From Carya illinoinensis (Eukaryota > Streptophyta > Magnoliopsida > Fagales > Juglandaceae), in the NCBI RefSeq assembly GCF_018687715.1, contig NC_056752.1, positions 51,864,653-51,928,652 of the forward strand: a stretch of DNA of 64,000 nt, written 5' to 3'. A model generated the notes under the pieces. It ran no database searches. It saw only the letters and a list, made by a program, of their open reading frames with translations, and was not told the origin of the DNA. How positions within the stretch are numbered: the first letter of the stretch is position 1; each line of letters starts with the position of its first letter. A program made the translations under genes and the position numbers. Of the stretch, positions 34,679-48,000 are shown one piece after another.

Positions 34679-37003
34679 ATGGCCGAATCCGACTCTGCCG
34701 CATCTAACAAGTCCATCACCCGCTGCCAACTTCACCTCAACAAATTGTTCACCTGATACCAAGTGGTATCCTGATACAGCTGCAACCAACCATATCACCA
34801 GTGAACTGAGTAATCTTAATTTGAATGCACTCGAGTACGGTGGTGACGAACAACTTCGTGTTGGTGACGGATCCTCAGTTCCATCCCTCCAAATTCTCCT
34901 CCTCCTATCATTTCTCCCTCCCTCCCACAACCCAATTTTTCTCATATTCTTGCTGTGAAACTCACACCAGATAATTATCTTCTTTGGAGAACTCAGTTGG
35001 TACCGTATCTCCATGGTAATCGTCTTTACAAATATGTGGATGGTTCCTGCCCAGCACCGAAACCTGAGCTTGATAATCATACCCCAAACCCAGCTTATGA
35101 CATCTGGTTTCAACAAGACCAGCAAGTCATGTCCACCCTCATTTCTTCTCTGTCTGAACCTCTAATGGCCCAAGTAGTTGGTTGTTCTTCCGCCCGTGCA
35201 GTTTGGCTTTCTCTGGAATCAACATATGCTTCCGTTTCTCAGGCTCGACTTCTTCAGACCAAATTTCAATTGGCTTCTCTCAAAAAGGGTGCTGATACCA
35301 TTTCTGCTTTTCATGATGGTACCATCAAATGGCCATTACCCCGTGCCTTCATCACTGCTGTTGATCCCATTCCCGAAACCCCTGCTACATACACCATAGC
35401 CAACCAATACCCTGAATGGCGGGATGCCATGACCAAGGAATTTCAAGCCCTTCTCACCAACCAAACTTGGACCCTCGTTCCTGCTTCACAGGCCACCAAC
35501 ACCATCACCTGCAAATGGGTTTTTCGAACCAAAAGGCTTGCCGATGGTTCGATTGAACGTCGTAAAGCCCGCCTAGTTGCCCGAGGATTTCTTCAGCAAT
35601 CCGGCATCGATTTTGAAGAGACTTTCAGCCCTGTGGTTAAGGCCACCACGGTTCGTACTGTGCTTGCACTTGCTGTCTCCCGAAACTGGAATGTCCTTCA
35701 GTATGATGTGCAGAACGCGTTCTTGCATGGACCACTTCATGAAACGGTCTTCATGGCTCAGCCGCCTGGCTTTTCACATCCTCAGTATCCATCATTTGTC
35801 TGCAAATTAAATAAAGCCATCTATGGCCTTCGACAGTCACCTCGTGCTTGGTATGCACGTCTAAGCTCACGGCTAGTCGACCTTGGTTTTACGATCTCTA
35901 CAGCAGACTCTTCTCTATTCATTCGTCACTCTGCCAACATCACTACTTTTATTTTAGTATATGTTGATGATCTATTGGTCACCGGGTCTTCCATGCAATA
36001 TATCTCTGAGCTCATCCAAGCTTTGCGCCGTGACTTTCCCATCACTGACTTGGGCAAACTGCATTACTTTCTTGGTGTCGAGGCTTCTTATAATGTCAAG
36101 GGTCTTCTTCTGACACAGCATAAATACATCAATGACTTGCTGCACCGAACAAATATGCAACATGCAAAACCAGTCAAGACCCCCATGTCTACGTCTGAGA
36201 AGTTCAGCGCTTTTTCTGGTCAACCATTCGAAAATTCTACGTTATATCGCAGCACAGTTGGCTCTCTGCAGTATCTATCCTTTACACGGCCTGATCTTGC
36301 CTTCGCCGTCGGGAAAGTCTGTCAATTCATGCATAGCCCCTGTGTGCCTCATTGGCAAGCAGTCAAGCGAATCCTTCGCTATCTCAAGCATACATCCACT
36401 GTCGGCTTGCAATTATCCCCATCATCTTCTGCACATCTTACAGCTTGGTCTGATGCCGATTGGGCAGGATGCCCAGATGATCGGCGTTCTACAAGTGGCT
36501 ACTGCATGTTCCTCGGCTCTAATCTTGTTTCTTGGTCCTCAAAGAAACAACCAACAGTTGCTAGATCATCAACCGAAGCCGAATTTAAAGCCGTTGCAAA
36601 TGCCACTGCCGAAATCATCTGGCTTCAACACCTCTGTCGTGATCTTGGTGTTCCTTTAACAAGTTCACCCCTACTATATTGCGACAACATGGGAGCCACG
36701 TACCTGTCCTCTAATCCCGTTTTCCATGCACGAACTAAGCATGTCGAAATAGATTTTCATTTCGTGCGAAATCGGGTGCAAAACAAATCCTTAAGGGTAG
36801 CCTTCATTTCTGGAAAAGATCAGCTTGCCGATCTGCTTACTAAACCTCTTTCGTCGTCTCGGTTCGCATCGCTGTGTTCAAGTCTTCAGCTCCAAACTTT
36901 GCCGCTCGACTTGAGGGGGGATGTTAAGGACAAAGTTACCCCTGCACCCACAGTGAGCAACAATACCTCACAGCAGCAGAATTTGAGTTTTATCTCTGCG
37001 TAA
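34679..37003 (+). pseudogene. Copia 2 rearranged gag / RT-RNase H remnant
   Basis: ATG 34679 opens MAESDSAASNKS, the start of gag, which stops after 25 codons. Overlapping in another frame at about 34722-34875 is a protease piece (WYPDTAATNHIT, then GDEQLRVGDG) that normally lies after gag. The gag frame resumes at about 34868 (LTPDNYLLW near 34958) and runs open to 37003. At about 35315, after KKGADTISAF, it jumps straight to HDGTIKWPLPRA just upstream of reverse transcriptase, so the rest of gag, protease and the whole integrase are gone. RT keeps YVDD and RNase H keeps SDADW and the EAE motif. The last 27 codons lie in the 3' LTR. Confidence 0.88.
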
Positions 37004-37195
37004 CAAACTCTGCAGAGCATGCACAATGCACTCCTGAATATTGCACTCATTTGATTAGTTGTCATTGTACAAACCGATCACTCCTATTTTTGTATTGAGA
37101 ACATTCTGGATTCTTTGTAGCACAGCCTCTATAAAAGGCAATCATGTAATTGCTCCACATGCAGAAAATATGATAAAGAGCTTAGTATTTCAACA
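36922..37195 (+). repeat. 3' LTR, Copia 2
   Basis: 274 bp, colinear with the 5' LTR with three substitutions and no indel. Confidence 0.92.
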
Positions 37196-37479
37196 GTACT
37201 CATCATCATCGTAATTATATTAATATAATTACTAATTAAGAATTGATTGAATACAAGAAATTAACTTATCATAAAGAAATTAAAATTGATATCTAGATGA
37301 TTATGAATTTCCCAATCCATGGCCGAGTAAAGGCCGGCCAGGCCGGGGTAATCCGGCCGGCTAACGCAAGCTTGCAGCATGCTTTCTACTTTCTCGTTGT
37401 CACGTGTCATGTATGATTGATCATTTGATTAGTGTAGATTCAACCGTTAGCCGCAATAACAATTCTTTGATATAGAAAT

Positions 37480-38100
37480 AAAGCAAGGGATGATGGATCA
37501 ATTGTCAAAAGGTGCCTAGCTAGCTACTTTCTCGTTGTAATTTACCTACTAAAGAAAATCGTCCGTGCAAGCATGGTGGGGAGGCAAATATCGATCGATC
37601 ATACGGAAGGATAAAGATCGAGAAATATGATTTTCTTACATTTTCGCTGAGTTGTAGCAATCTGTTCATTTAAATTACGTACGTACAATATTTGTGGAAT
37701 AAAAAAAAAAAAAAAAAAACATGCATGGAGGCCCCATACATGAGCTAGCATTAACACCGTGATTGAAATGAAAAGTGGACTCAAACGTGTCATGCATTTG
37801 AGCTGACTTTATGTCCTATTTTCACGTTTTGGACCTAGTTTTGTCTCATACACAATTGAGAAAATTGTTGGCCGGGGATACGGTTTGAGTATACCACCAA
37901 ACTATGAACAGCAAGAAAATCAATTAACATTAGTTCGCGCGGGCAATCATATAATAATGATTCCACTGTTTTCATCATTTTCCGCTTATCTAATGAAATA
38001 ATGCACTGCCCGTACGTACCAAATCTCTAATATGTGGCCGGGTTTGAAGGACAAGTCTGACTCTCTAGATCATACCATTCAAACTGATCAATATATTTAA
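37480..38100. repeat. Dispersed non-coding duplicate, unit 3
   Basis: It shares the ordered blocks described for units 1 and 2: ggatcaattgtcaaaagg, ctcgttgtaattt..aaagaaaatc, atacggaaggataaag, ttttcgctgagttgtagcaa, gcatttgagctgactttatgtcc, ggcaatcatata and atgtggccgggtttgaaggac. It lies upstream of MYB gene 2, with CACTA copy B between them. Confidence 0.6.
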
Positions 38101-40297
38101 TTCCCATTCGAACTCATATATATATATATATATAATATCCCATCGATCGAAATGTGATGTTTACAAATGATCATGATCATTTTTTAAGAAATTATAGACT
38201 TCAATTCAAATCGTTTACCCATGCATGTATCATATATGTTCTTGTGAAAAAAACTACAGCTTTTTAATATCGATCTTTGTGCATTTTCTTAACTCTTAAA
38301 AAAAAAAAGGCCCTATAATTAAAACTCATAAACAAGCCCTAAAACTGGAAGAAAGAAGTACGTACTCCTCAAACTATTATATAAATCCTATAACCCAATA
38401 CGTACTTCGCTTGCCTTTTCGGGCCTTTACTAGTAAGATCAACGTCTCAATCAAATATGACTAGTACTCCAACCATCAAAATTTAATAAATAAAGTAAAA
38501 TGCTATGGAAAACATAAACAATTTACGCTGAAAATTTAATAATCAAGCAAAAACGTATGAGCGTGGAAAGAATAATACAATTACGAACAGAGTAATTAAT
38601 AATATTTATATATATATACACACACCGTATATAAGTACGTAATATTCTTATTAGCGGGGACAAGCGTACTGCGCATCTTGCACGATCAATAACCACACCA
38701 CAAACAAAAATTAACCCAAGCTAATTTGTACATACGTAAACGTGTTATTGAAAAACCAAACCTAAATTAATAATGATTGGAGGATAACTTAGAATATTCA
38801 TTCGTGGGTGGATACGTACTGATCACACACATATATATATATATACTAAGGGCAATTATTATTTTCTTGATGATCTATATGTTAATGGTATCTATTTATA
38901 ATTTTAAACTGTGAAATGATTTGTTTTCTCACAAACAAGTCGAGACAGACATTTCTATTTTAACAGAGTCCCGCATTTCAGAAGAGTTGTGTCATTAGAG
39001 AGTTTTTAAAAGTTTTTAAACAGTATCTAGCACAATGAAAGTTATGTGCGGGGGGCTTATAACCGATGAGTAGTTGGTTTGTAATCAGGGTTTGTACTCG
39101 AATTTATTGATCACAGTTGGAACTTTCTTCATGAATTGAATTGAAGTCTATTTAAATATATATATATATATATATAAATTGTGTTTACATATTTTTATAA
39201 GATTAAAAAAAAAAAAGGCTGGCGTTTAAGATCATCTATCTACACGGAAATGGGGATCATGATGCTCGCAAAATTATGAATTACTAATATAATCCTCCCG
39301 GTCTAAATCTGATTGATTAATTACTATATATATAGGTTGAATCGATTGGTTTATAATTTTGTCCAACACGCATAAATATATATATATATATATCAAGACA
39401 GTCTTTTTCAATATTACGTAGTACTCAAAAACGTATACATGATATAGTTTCTGCTCTAATATACCAATTTGTTAAATGCTTGATTAATTAATATTGATCT
39501 AGAAATTGTACAACAGTTGGATATTTAAATCTTTTATCCTTGTGAGAAAGAATTAATAAAACAATATTGTTGATTCCTTAATTAATATGCATGGGTGTTA
39601 TACGTACGTACGAGTCTTAATTGTAACTTGTAAGCAAAGCGAGCAACAGTTATCATTAACTGGTCTTGGAGCTTTATGACTTATATACACAGTTTATTCT
39701 GTTTAATTAAATCTTACTTTTTTATCCCAAAAATTGTCGTCTAAATACATGTTTCCACAATAAAACCGGAAAAGAACAAACTTTAATTTGCCGTAAATTA
39801 GAAGAGGAGCGGCATGAAAAAACGAACATCCATAACTTACGTAATTAAGCTTTTCTTTCTCTTCCTATCATAATGATCAAATGGATTCCTTCGCTGTTTA
39901 AGGAATAAGGATGATCTTTGAAAAGTTAAGAGCACTCTCATTAATGGAATATCTAAATTTAAAAATTTTGTACTTTTTAACTATTAAGACAATAAAATTG
40001 TCCATATTAGATTAGGCAAATGGTAGTTACAGTAGCTTTTAGCTACAGAACTAAATTTGATAATTACTGTACAAATATCAAATATTTATTTTATTATTTT
40101 TTATAACACTCTCTTTTCTCTATCTACATTCACAAACTTTCCTCAATTTCTTTAAATTAAATAGTAAGACATGATAAAATAAAATAAATTAATAATTTAA
40201 ATATGATCAAATAAATTAAAATAAAAAAATTAATATTTTTTAAATTATTAATTACTCATTACTTTGTAATAAATAAATAGATAATCCAATGTGTAGA
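38101..40297. other. Intergenic AT-rich DNA
   Basis: No gene recognised. Short TA runs occur near 38110, 38830, 39155 and 39376. The 39925-40297 stretch begins gagcactctcattaatgg and ends gataatccaatg, roughly inverted to each other, so it may be another MITE abutting CACTA copy B. Confidence 0.45.
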
Positions 40298-40424
40298 CAC
40301 TACAACAAAAATGATTTTTTGGGACGAAATTACTTTGGGACGAATTGAAAATCGTCCCAAAAAGTGGGATTTAGGAACGAAATTTGAATTTCGTTCCAAA
40401 ATGACGATGGTTATGCCATACCGT

Positions 40425-40670
40425 TCGAACGCGTTCGAACGGTATTCTTAGGGACGAATATTTTTGTCCCAAATAAGTTAACCGTTCGACCGTTAATGAT
40501 TAACCGTTCGAACGTTTAATTTTCACCGTTTGAACGTAATATTGGCGCGATAGGCAAAATTATTTTGGAGGGAAATTGATAAACCGTTCGAACGGTTAAT
40601 ATTAACCGTTCGAATGATGCATATTCACCGTTCAAACGTTATTTGAATCGTTCGAACGGTGACAGAGTTT
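40425..40670. repeat. Subterminal palindrome array, copy B, 402-gene side
   Basis: It has the overlapping double site CGTTCGAACGCGTTCGAACG near 40422, a further exact palindrome near 40585, and several CGTTTGAACG or CGTTCAAACG variants. It mirrors 20455-20700 in copy A. Confidence 0.8.
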
Positions 40671-40884
40671 TAATTTTTTAAGTTTTTTGCCAAATTATAT
40701 TTAGATTAACTAGTAATTATAAAAAATTGGTTAATTAAATAATATGAATAATCTAAATTAAGAATTAGTTTAGAAAATATAAAACAATACCATTGCATAT
40801 AACTTAAATACTGAATTTACAAAACACAAAATATTGTCCATACAAAAAACAGGAAATAAATAAATAAAATTTATCATAAAGTAA

Positions 40885-42093
40885 TTAAGACCCCAAGTCT
40901 TTGCACACTTCCTCGACTGCAGCTATACGTTCCTCTATTTGTGTCAGTCGAGTACTGATGGTGACCTGAGTCGCAGACATGGCAGCAAACTCTGTACGAA
41001 GCTCAGACACAGCAGAATGGATCTCCATACGCACTGCATCGATCACTGCTGATGTCTGCTCGCTGATCGCTGCACGCACTATGTCAGCCATCTCCTCACG
41101 AGTAACACTGTGGACTGATGCCTCGGCCCGTGTAGATGTCTCTGCAGCTGCAGCTGAGACTCCATGATCTCCCGGCTGTGCATCTCTGTGAGGATCAACT
41201 GGTTCTGGAACATGTGCACGAAAACGCAGTCTCGAGTGTCCCGTGCTGCGTGAGAGGGTGGTGCTGTTTATCGGTCCCATCGGCTCCCGTTTACGCTCAG
41301 CAACATCTGGCACAACACCAGCACATAGTAGATATCGGGTGATCAGGACTCCGAATGGTAGTATATCCATCGAAATGTACCGAGATTCTGATCGAATCCT
41401 ATCGAATATATATCCCACCAAGTCGATAGGAATGCCACGAGCGACCCGTATCATAAATTTCGTCCGATCAATGCCAACTTCTGTCTTGTGCTGCCGAGGG
41501 TCAATATTATTGGCAATTATCAAATTTAATATCTTAAAGAAAGAAGATAAATCTGCCTGTTTGATGCTCTTCGTCCCGTCATACGGTGGAGCATCTGGAC
41601 CGACAACCAAATCCCTCACCTCGTGATCAGCAAGGGTATCGACCTCATCAGTATAAACTGATGCCTCCTCCTCAGCTGTCTCCGCCTCAACTGAAGGATC
41701 AGACTCTCTAGGCACCACATTCGGATATGCATCTGGCAGCCTAGGAATACCGAGATGCTCAGCAAGTCCATCTCGTGAAAATACAACGGGTACTTCTCGG
41801 ACAGTGATACTGTAGGCCCCAGAATCATCTGCGCTGGCACTGCCGAGTTCTCTATAGAACTCAGCAACAATGTCAATGTAGGAGACTGGCTCCCATGCTT
41901 CCTCCCGTTCATCCAAGATAGGTCCCCAACCACGATCACTGAATATTGAGGGCAATGAATGACCCTCCCAGATAAGACTCTGGAAATCAGAAATCTTCAC
42001 TGGTCGCTCCAGTGAAACTGTCCTCTCCCGAACTGGACCACTACTACTCTCACCAAGATTGCGTCGCTTACGTGCCGGTCTAGAAGTAGACAT
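40885..42093 (-). CDS. 402-residue CACTA accessory protein, copy B
   Basis: Open from ATG 42093 to TAA 40887-40885. It is the same protein as in copy A with few substitutions (for example EVPVVFSRDG against GVPVVFSQDG, and SHSVT-region changes near the coiled coil). Basic N-terminus, VVFSRDGLAEHLGIP core and C-terminal coiled coil are all kept. The leader intron is 42746-42104 by comparison with A. Transcribed away from the transposase toward the nearer terminus. Function unknown. Confidence 0.8.
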   Translation of the reverse strand: MSTSRPARKRRNLGESSSGPVRERTVSLERPVKISDFQSLIWEGHSLPSIFSDRGWGPILDEREEAWEPVSYIDIVAEFYRELGSASADDSGAYSITVREVPVVFSRDGLAEHLGIPRLPDAYPNVVPRESDPSVEAETAEEEASVYTDEVDTLADHEVRDLVVGPDAPPYDGTKSIKQADLSSFFKILNLIIANNIDPRQHKTEVGIDRTKFMIRVARGIPIDLVGYIFDRIRSESRYISMDILPFGVLITRYLLCAGVVPDVAERKREPMGPINSTTLSRSTGHSRLRFRAHVPEPVDPHRDAQPGDHGVSAAAAETSTRAEASVHSVTREEMADIVRAAISEQTSAVIDAVRMEIHSAVSELRTEFAAMSATQVTISTRLTQIEERIAAVEEVCKDLGS

Positions 42094-42103
42094 TATAATC
42101 AAC

Positions 42104-42900
42104 CTGAAATTTATAATTACAAACTAGATATATAACATTAACAAGAAAAATACAATAAAGAACTATTTACAGTAGTTTGAAACAAACAGCAATTTAATAA
42201 TATTTGCCATTCTGAACAACATTATCAACAATAAATATGTCACTCAATATCAATATTAATAATATAAATATAATATTAAACACCGTTCGAACGTTTACCG
42301 TAACGGTCGAACGGTTACAGACAAACCGTTCGACCGTTTAGTTATATCGTTCGAACGATGTAACTTAACGGTCGAACGGTTACAGACAAACCGTTCGACC
42401 GTTGATTTATATCGTTCGAACGTTTACTGTAACGGTCGAACGGTTACAGACAGACCGTTCGACCGTTAAGTTATAACGTTCGAACGCTAAGCATAGCGTT
42501 CGAACGATATTCGTCGATCGGGATTCCAGGCCGAGTCGACTCGGCCATTGAAATCCATGGAATCCTTCGATTCCCTGGATTTTACACCAAAATAAATGCA
42601 ATAGAAACCTAAATAAATGTTCCTAACATGGATTTATGCAAATCTACCGATTATTTTGATGTATAAATCGGTTTACCCTAACTTAAACAATTAATCTATC
42701 AAAAACCTAAATCTAAACGGTAAAATGCTTTAAAAATGAAAAATACCGGTTGTTAGAGGTAGGGGCTTCGAGTGGGCACTGTTGACGGCGGCGAAGACGG
42801 CGTTCAACGGCGGAGATCGACGGTTTGGAGGCTTTTTCACGGAGGAAATGCGTGAAAATGACGTCGGGATGGGCTTATATATGCAGTACCGTTCGAACGG
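42104..42900 (-). promoter_or_regulatory. Promoter, leader exon and leader intron of the 402-residue gene, copy B
   Basis: The region mirrors 18264-19017 of copy A: paired palindromes near 42892 and 42912, a TATATAA box at about 42875-42881, donor accg/gtattttt and acceptor tttcag. The intron carries three tandem units of about 64 bp at 42285-42480, each with CGGTCGAACGGT, CCGTTCGACCGTTA and CGTTCGAACG, against two units in A and one in C. Confidence 0.65.
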
Positions 42901-43049
42901 TAAGTTATACCGTTCGAACGAATTAACTAAATATTGATTGCCATCCCTAATTAATCGGTTTTCAAATATTTAAATGCAATATTCCGTATTAATTATATTA
43001 AATATAATAATTAATTCAATTATAATATATTTTAATTGTTAAAAATATT

Positions 43050-43640
43050 AAATGCAATATATTTAATGCACTTATATATTATTAAACACTATGTATTATA
43101 TATATAATTTTTTGGCAATTTATAGTATATATTATATTATATTTAATTAAAATATATTATACTATTGAATATTATATAGTATATAGTATAAGTTATATTA
43201 TATAGTATAATTAATATAATATAGACTACTATATACATGAAGCCATGTTCATGTATTTATATAACATATATATTATATGTGATATTAACTAGTACCACAT
43301 ATATATATACTAGTATAGATGACACTATATATATTAATAGTAGATATTCTATTATTAAATATCTACTATTAATATTATAGAAATAAACATTATATATATG
43401 CATGTGATACATATAACCCTATGCTATGATACCATATATATGTTATATATAATAGGTTAATATATGTAGTACTTGTTGATTATATTAGATGTAATATGAT
43501 ATTTTATACTATATATGTTACTAAACTATATAATATATGTTTGATTATATATTATATAGTTATATTACTATGGCTCTAAACTATAGTATATTTAGAAATT
43601 ATTATATTTAAAGGTATAGTGCAAAAAAAATACAATAAGC
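43050..43640. other. AT-only spacer with stem-loop, copy B
   Basis: Counterpart of 17560-18240 in copy A. The 16-bp stem, attaatagtagatatt and its inverse, is present near 43335-43375. No ORF. Confidence 0.75.
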
Positions 43641-43649
43641 AACAATATA

Positions 43650-44380
43650 ATTAAACGTTCGAACGGTTTACTATTGGCGTTCAAACGTTTAATAGTACGT
43701 TCGAACGTTTATATTAACGTTCGAACGTTAAATTAGCGGGGGAAATTATTCCTGCTAATCGATTTGACGTTTGAACGGTATAATATAACCGTTCGAACGT
43801 TAATTATTAGCCTTCGAACGTATATTTTCACGTTCGAACGTCAAATCGGCGGGGGAAATTTTTCCCGCTAGTCGATTTGACGTTCGAACGTTCATTAAAC
43901 AACCGTTCGAACGGCAATGTTCTGCATTTACACGACAGAACCTCACAATCTCGGACTCGTTTCAGTCGACCGAGCATCACTCCCACGCTCATTTTGTTCC
44001 AACCAACGCCATTATTCTTCAATCTAGCCCTCAAATATTACAAACTCCTATCAATCTCTTATATTTTCGGATTAAGAGGTTGTTTTTACCGTTTGGTGAA
44101 GAGTTTTTACCGTTTGGAATTTTTGAAGCTTTATCTCTCCAAATCAGGTATTCTCCTTAAATTTGACCTCATTTTAGTTTTTATATAAGTGTTTTCGTTT
44201 GCTTACATGAGTTAGTCATATATTTTGCTATCTTTTGATGTAATATGGACTGTATTACTTGGGGTTTTCGGAGGTTGAAGACGAGTGATTTCTGGATGTA
44301 AACCGTTCGAACGGTACGTGTACCGTTCGAACGACTGTATAGGAGATCGAACGGTCACGAACACCGTTTGAACGATTTCT
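43650..44380. repeat. Palindrome array upstream of the transposase, copy B
   Basis: Many CGTTCGAACG sites and single-base variants lie between 43655 and 44372, interleaved with aaattagcgggggaaatt-type units. It corresponds to 16755-17525 of copy A. Confidence 0.8.
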
Positions 44381-45054
44381 TGGGCAGTGTTAAAATAATT
44401 AACATTTTAAATGCAGGAGTGTAATTAAAAATTAAATATATATAATCTACATTTAATAATACTTAAATACTTAAAAGATTCAAATAATCAAATGAGAATG
44501 AATTAAATTACAAATCATCTAAGATTTGTTACAAAACTTAATTATTTATGATGTTGAATTATTTGTTTGATACATGTTAAATATTGGCATATCTTATATT
44601 GCTTGTTCATCAATATTAGCCTTAGACCCGTTCGAGAGTTATCAATCCGCCTTAATTGAAAGATTGATAACTCTTGAATTGTCCAGAGTGGACAGTTTGG
44701 AATTGTAAGATCATTCTCGCAAACTATCGAGCTATATCTGTTATACGTCCAGCATTAAGATTTTGGCAGATTTATCCCTTGTTCTCCGGATATGCAGTTT
44801 CGGTGATGTTGTATCGACGATGGATAAGTCGGTGCACACAACCAGACGAGCATATTTGGAGAACTATGGGGATATGCTGCCGAAATTTTGTTGGGCGTGA
44901 CAGATTATAGAGGATAGGTTTGCGACTATGATCTTACAGTTCCGAATGGGATAGGACCAACTACCCGGTGTAAGGTGGCATACTCCTTGATTGATACATG
45001 ATACATGCTTGTTTGTTGATGCACACGTGCTTGTTTATAATGAAGATAGTCAGC

Positions 45055-48000
45055 ATGGATAAGAGTTGGATGCGAGTTAGCGATCGTTTGGGTCAGAATT
45101 ACAACGTATATGCTGAAGGTGTTAAGAAATTCTTAGAGTTTGCATTGGGTACATGTGATAGTGATGGACGTATTAGATGCCCATGTAATACATGTAGGAA
45201 TTTGCGCTCTCATAAGATAGACTTGGTGAGAGAGCATCTGTTTGTAAAAGGTATTGACAAGGGTTATACTGATTGGGTCTTACACGGGGAACCATATCCA
45301 ACTTCATTCGATACTCCACATGAAGAAGAAGCTATCGATGAAGATGTACAACCAGATGTTGTTGGAGATGAGTATGATGAGGATATGGAAGAAATGTTAG
45401 GTGACATCGGTGCGGGAATGTTTATGAATGAAGGTGGCACGGACACATCAAGTTCAAATGATGGGGGTCATAATACTTTTGCACGATTGTGGAATGAGTC
45501 ACAACGTGAGCTATATCCAGGATGCAGAAGACACAGTAAGTTGTCATTTACCGTAAGACTGCTACACATAAAATCAATGTGCCGATTATCAATTAAGGCT
45601 GTCAATATGTTACTCGAGTTGTTTAAGGAGGCACTGCCATCAGATAATACACTTCCTCGTAACTTCTATGAAGCAAAAAAATTGAAACGAGGACTTGGAT
45701 TTGATTACAACGTAATACATGCATGTAAGAATGACTGCATATTATTTTGGCAAGAGAATGAGCAGTTGAACGAATGTCCCATATGCCACGAGTCAAGATG
45801 GACATCTGACAAACAAAATGTGCCGCAAAAGGTAGTACGCCACTTTCCATTGACACCTAGATTACAACGATTATATATGTCACGTGCAACAGCTGCAGAC
45901 ATGATATGGCACTCATCAGCCAGAGTTAGAAACGATGATATTTTATCACATCCTGCTGACTCTCAGGTGTGGAAGGAATTTGATAAGGAGCATACATGGT
46001 TTGCAGAAGAACCACGTAATGTGAGACTTGGGTTGGCAACAGATGGATTTAATCCGTTTGGGAACATGAGTACTAGTCACAGTACTTGGCCAGTCGTACT
46101 TATGCCGTATAATCTACCACCGTGGAAGTGTATGAAAGATCCATATTTCATGATGAGTTTGCTCATTCCAGGTCCGAGATCGCCGGGAAATGATATAGAC
46201 ATACACTTACAGCCATTGATTGCAGAATTGAAAGATTTGTGGGAGAATGGGGTTGTCACATTTGATTCATCAACAGGCAAGTCGTTCAAGATGCATGCTG
46301 CGGTTTTATGGACAATAAATGATTTTCCAGCATATGGAAACTTGTCAGGTTGGAGTACTAAGGGGAAAATGGCATGTCCAACATGTAACAAACATACTAA
46401 ATCTGAATGGCTCACTTACGGGAGAAAATTATGTTTCATGGGTCATCGTCGATTTCTACCTGGTGATCATAGATGGCGGGGAAATTCACAAATGTTTGAT
46501 GGTACTGTTGAATGGGGCCAACCTCCACCATATTTGTCTGGTGAAGATTTACTTGCACAATTTGTAGATGTTGGTTGTAATGAATTTGGTAAAAAACAAC
46601 GAAAGAGAAAACGAGCTACTTCTGAGTTGAATTGGACTAAGAAGAGTATATTTTTCGATCTTCCATACTGGTCAAAGTTAAAATTACGGCACAGTCTTGA
46701 TGTTATGCATATTGAAAAAAATATATGCGAATCCGTATTGGGAACATTGATGTCAATTGAAGGAAAAACGAAGGATACATTAAACTCAAGGAAGGATTTG
46801 AAGCGGTTGGGAATAAGACCGGAAATGCAGTTGCAAGAAAATGGTTCGTCCGTTTACATGCCGATTGGGTGGTATACATTGTCAAGGAATGAAAGGGCTA
46901 CTTTTTGTGAGTGGATAATGAAAATTAAATTACCAGATGGTTATGCCTCGAATTTGACAAGGTGTGTGCGAACAAATGATTGGAAAATAACTGGGTTAAA
47001 AAGTCATGATTGTCATGTCCTTTTGCAGCGTATCTTGCCTATTGGTATACGTGGGTACTTGACTAGAGACGTGCGCGTGGCTTTGACTGAGTTGGGTTTA
47101 TTTTTCAAAGACTTATGTGCACGGACATTAAATGTAGAAGCTTTGGATCGAATGGAACGGGAAATTCCCATCATATTGTGTAAGCTAGAAAGTATTTACC
47201 CACCGTCATTTTTCGATGTCATGGTTCACCTGGCCGTCCATTTGCCACGTGAGGCTCGACTTGCAGGACCAGTTCAGTATAGATGGATGTATCCCATTGA
47301 ACGATTTCTTGGGAAGTTGAAACGAACAGTTGGTAATAAAGCTCGCCCAGAAGGATCAATTGCAGAAGCATATATTGATGATGAGTGGCATACCTTCTGT
47401 TCCAAATATTTCCACGGAGTTGACACTAGGTTTGATCGGCCAGAAAGAAACTTTGACGTTGACAGAGCAAGACAACGAAATGTGTTTTCCGTGTTTTCCC
47501 AACAAGTACGTCCACTTGGTGCAGTGCGTGGTTATGACTTATGTGGAAGAGAGTTTGAGAAAGCTCAGTGGTACGTGCTGAACAATTGCCCTGACATAGA
47601 GATTTACTTGAAGTAAGTATTAATCTTTTCTTAATTTAGTATTCGCTCATTTACTTTCGCAAAATTCTAATAATATAAAATACATGTCGTAATCATCAAT
47701 TTCAGTGATCATATTAACATGCTCAAGGAACTAGGAGTAAATGATATAGACCGGAAACATGAAGAGGAGTTTCCGAGATGGTTTGAACAACGGGTAATGA
47801 CATTACATATGCGACACTTCATTCAATACAAATAGAAAATATTGATTGTTTTTTTTATTGATATAATAGACGTTTTACTTAATATGTAGGTTGTACAAAT
47901 GCATGCCAATAATCCAAACGATATATCAGATGAATTGTATGCATTAGCGCGTGGCCCATCGAGACGGGCTACAAGATATTCTGCATGTATTTCTCGTGGT

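Larger units (their letters stand above)
34374..37195 (+). mobile_element. Ty1/Copia LTR retrotransposon 2, internally rearranged
   Basis: LTRs 34374-34647 and 36922-37195 are both 274 bp with TGTTAAGG..TTTCAACA ends and differ at three bases by my count. A GTACT target duplication lies at 34369-34373 and 37196-37200. The primer site tggtatcagagcc follows at 34648, and a ttgagggggga purine tract precedes the 3' LTR. The interior is only 2.3 kb: zinc knuckle and integrase are missing and a protease piece is out of order. It is a deletion derivative that moved recently, with proteins in trans. Confidence 0.93.

Noticed and set aside
41136..41626. Long antisense ORFs opposite the 402-residue gene (also 19495-19985 and 57185-57675)
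   Set aside because: They recur only because the sense gene is conserved, and they lack start context and known motifs.
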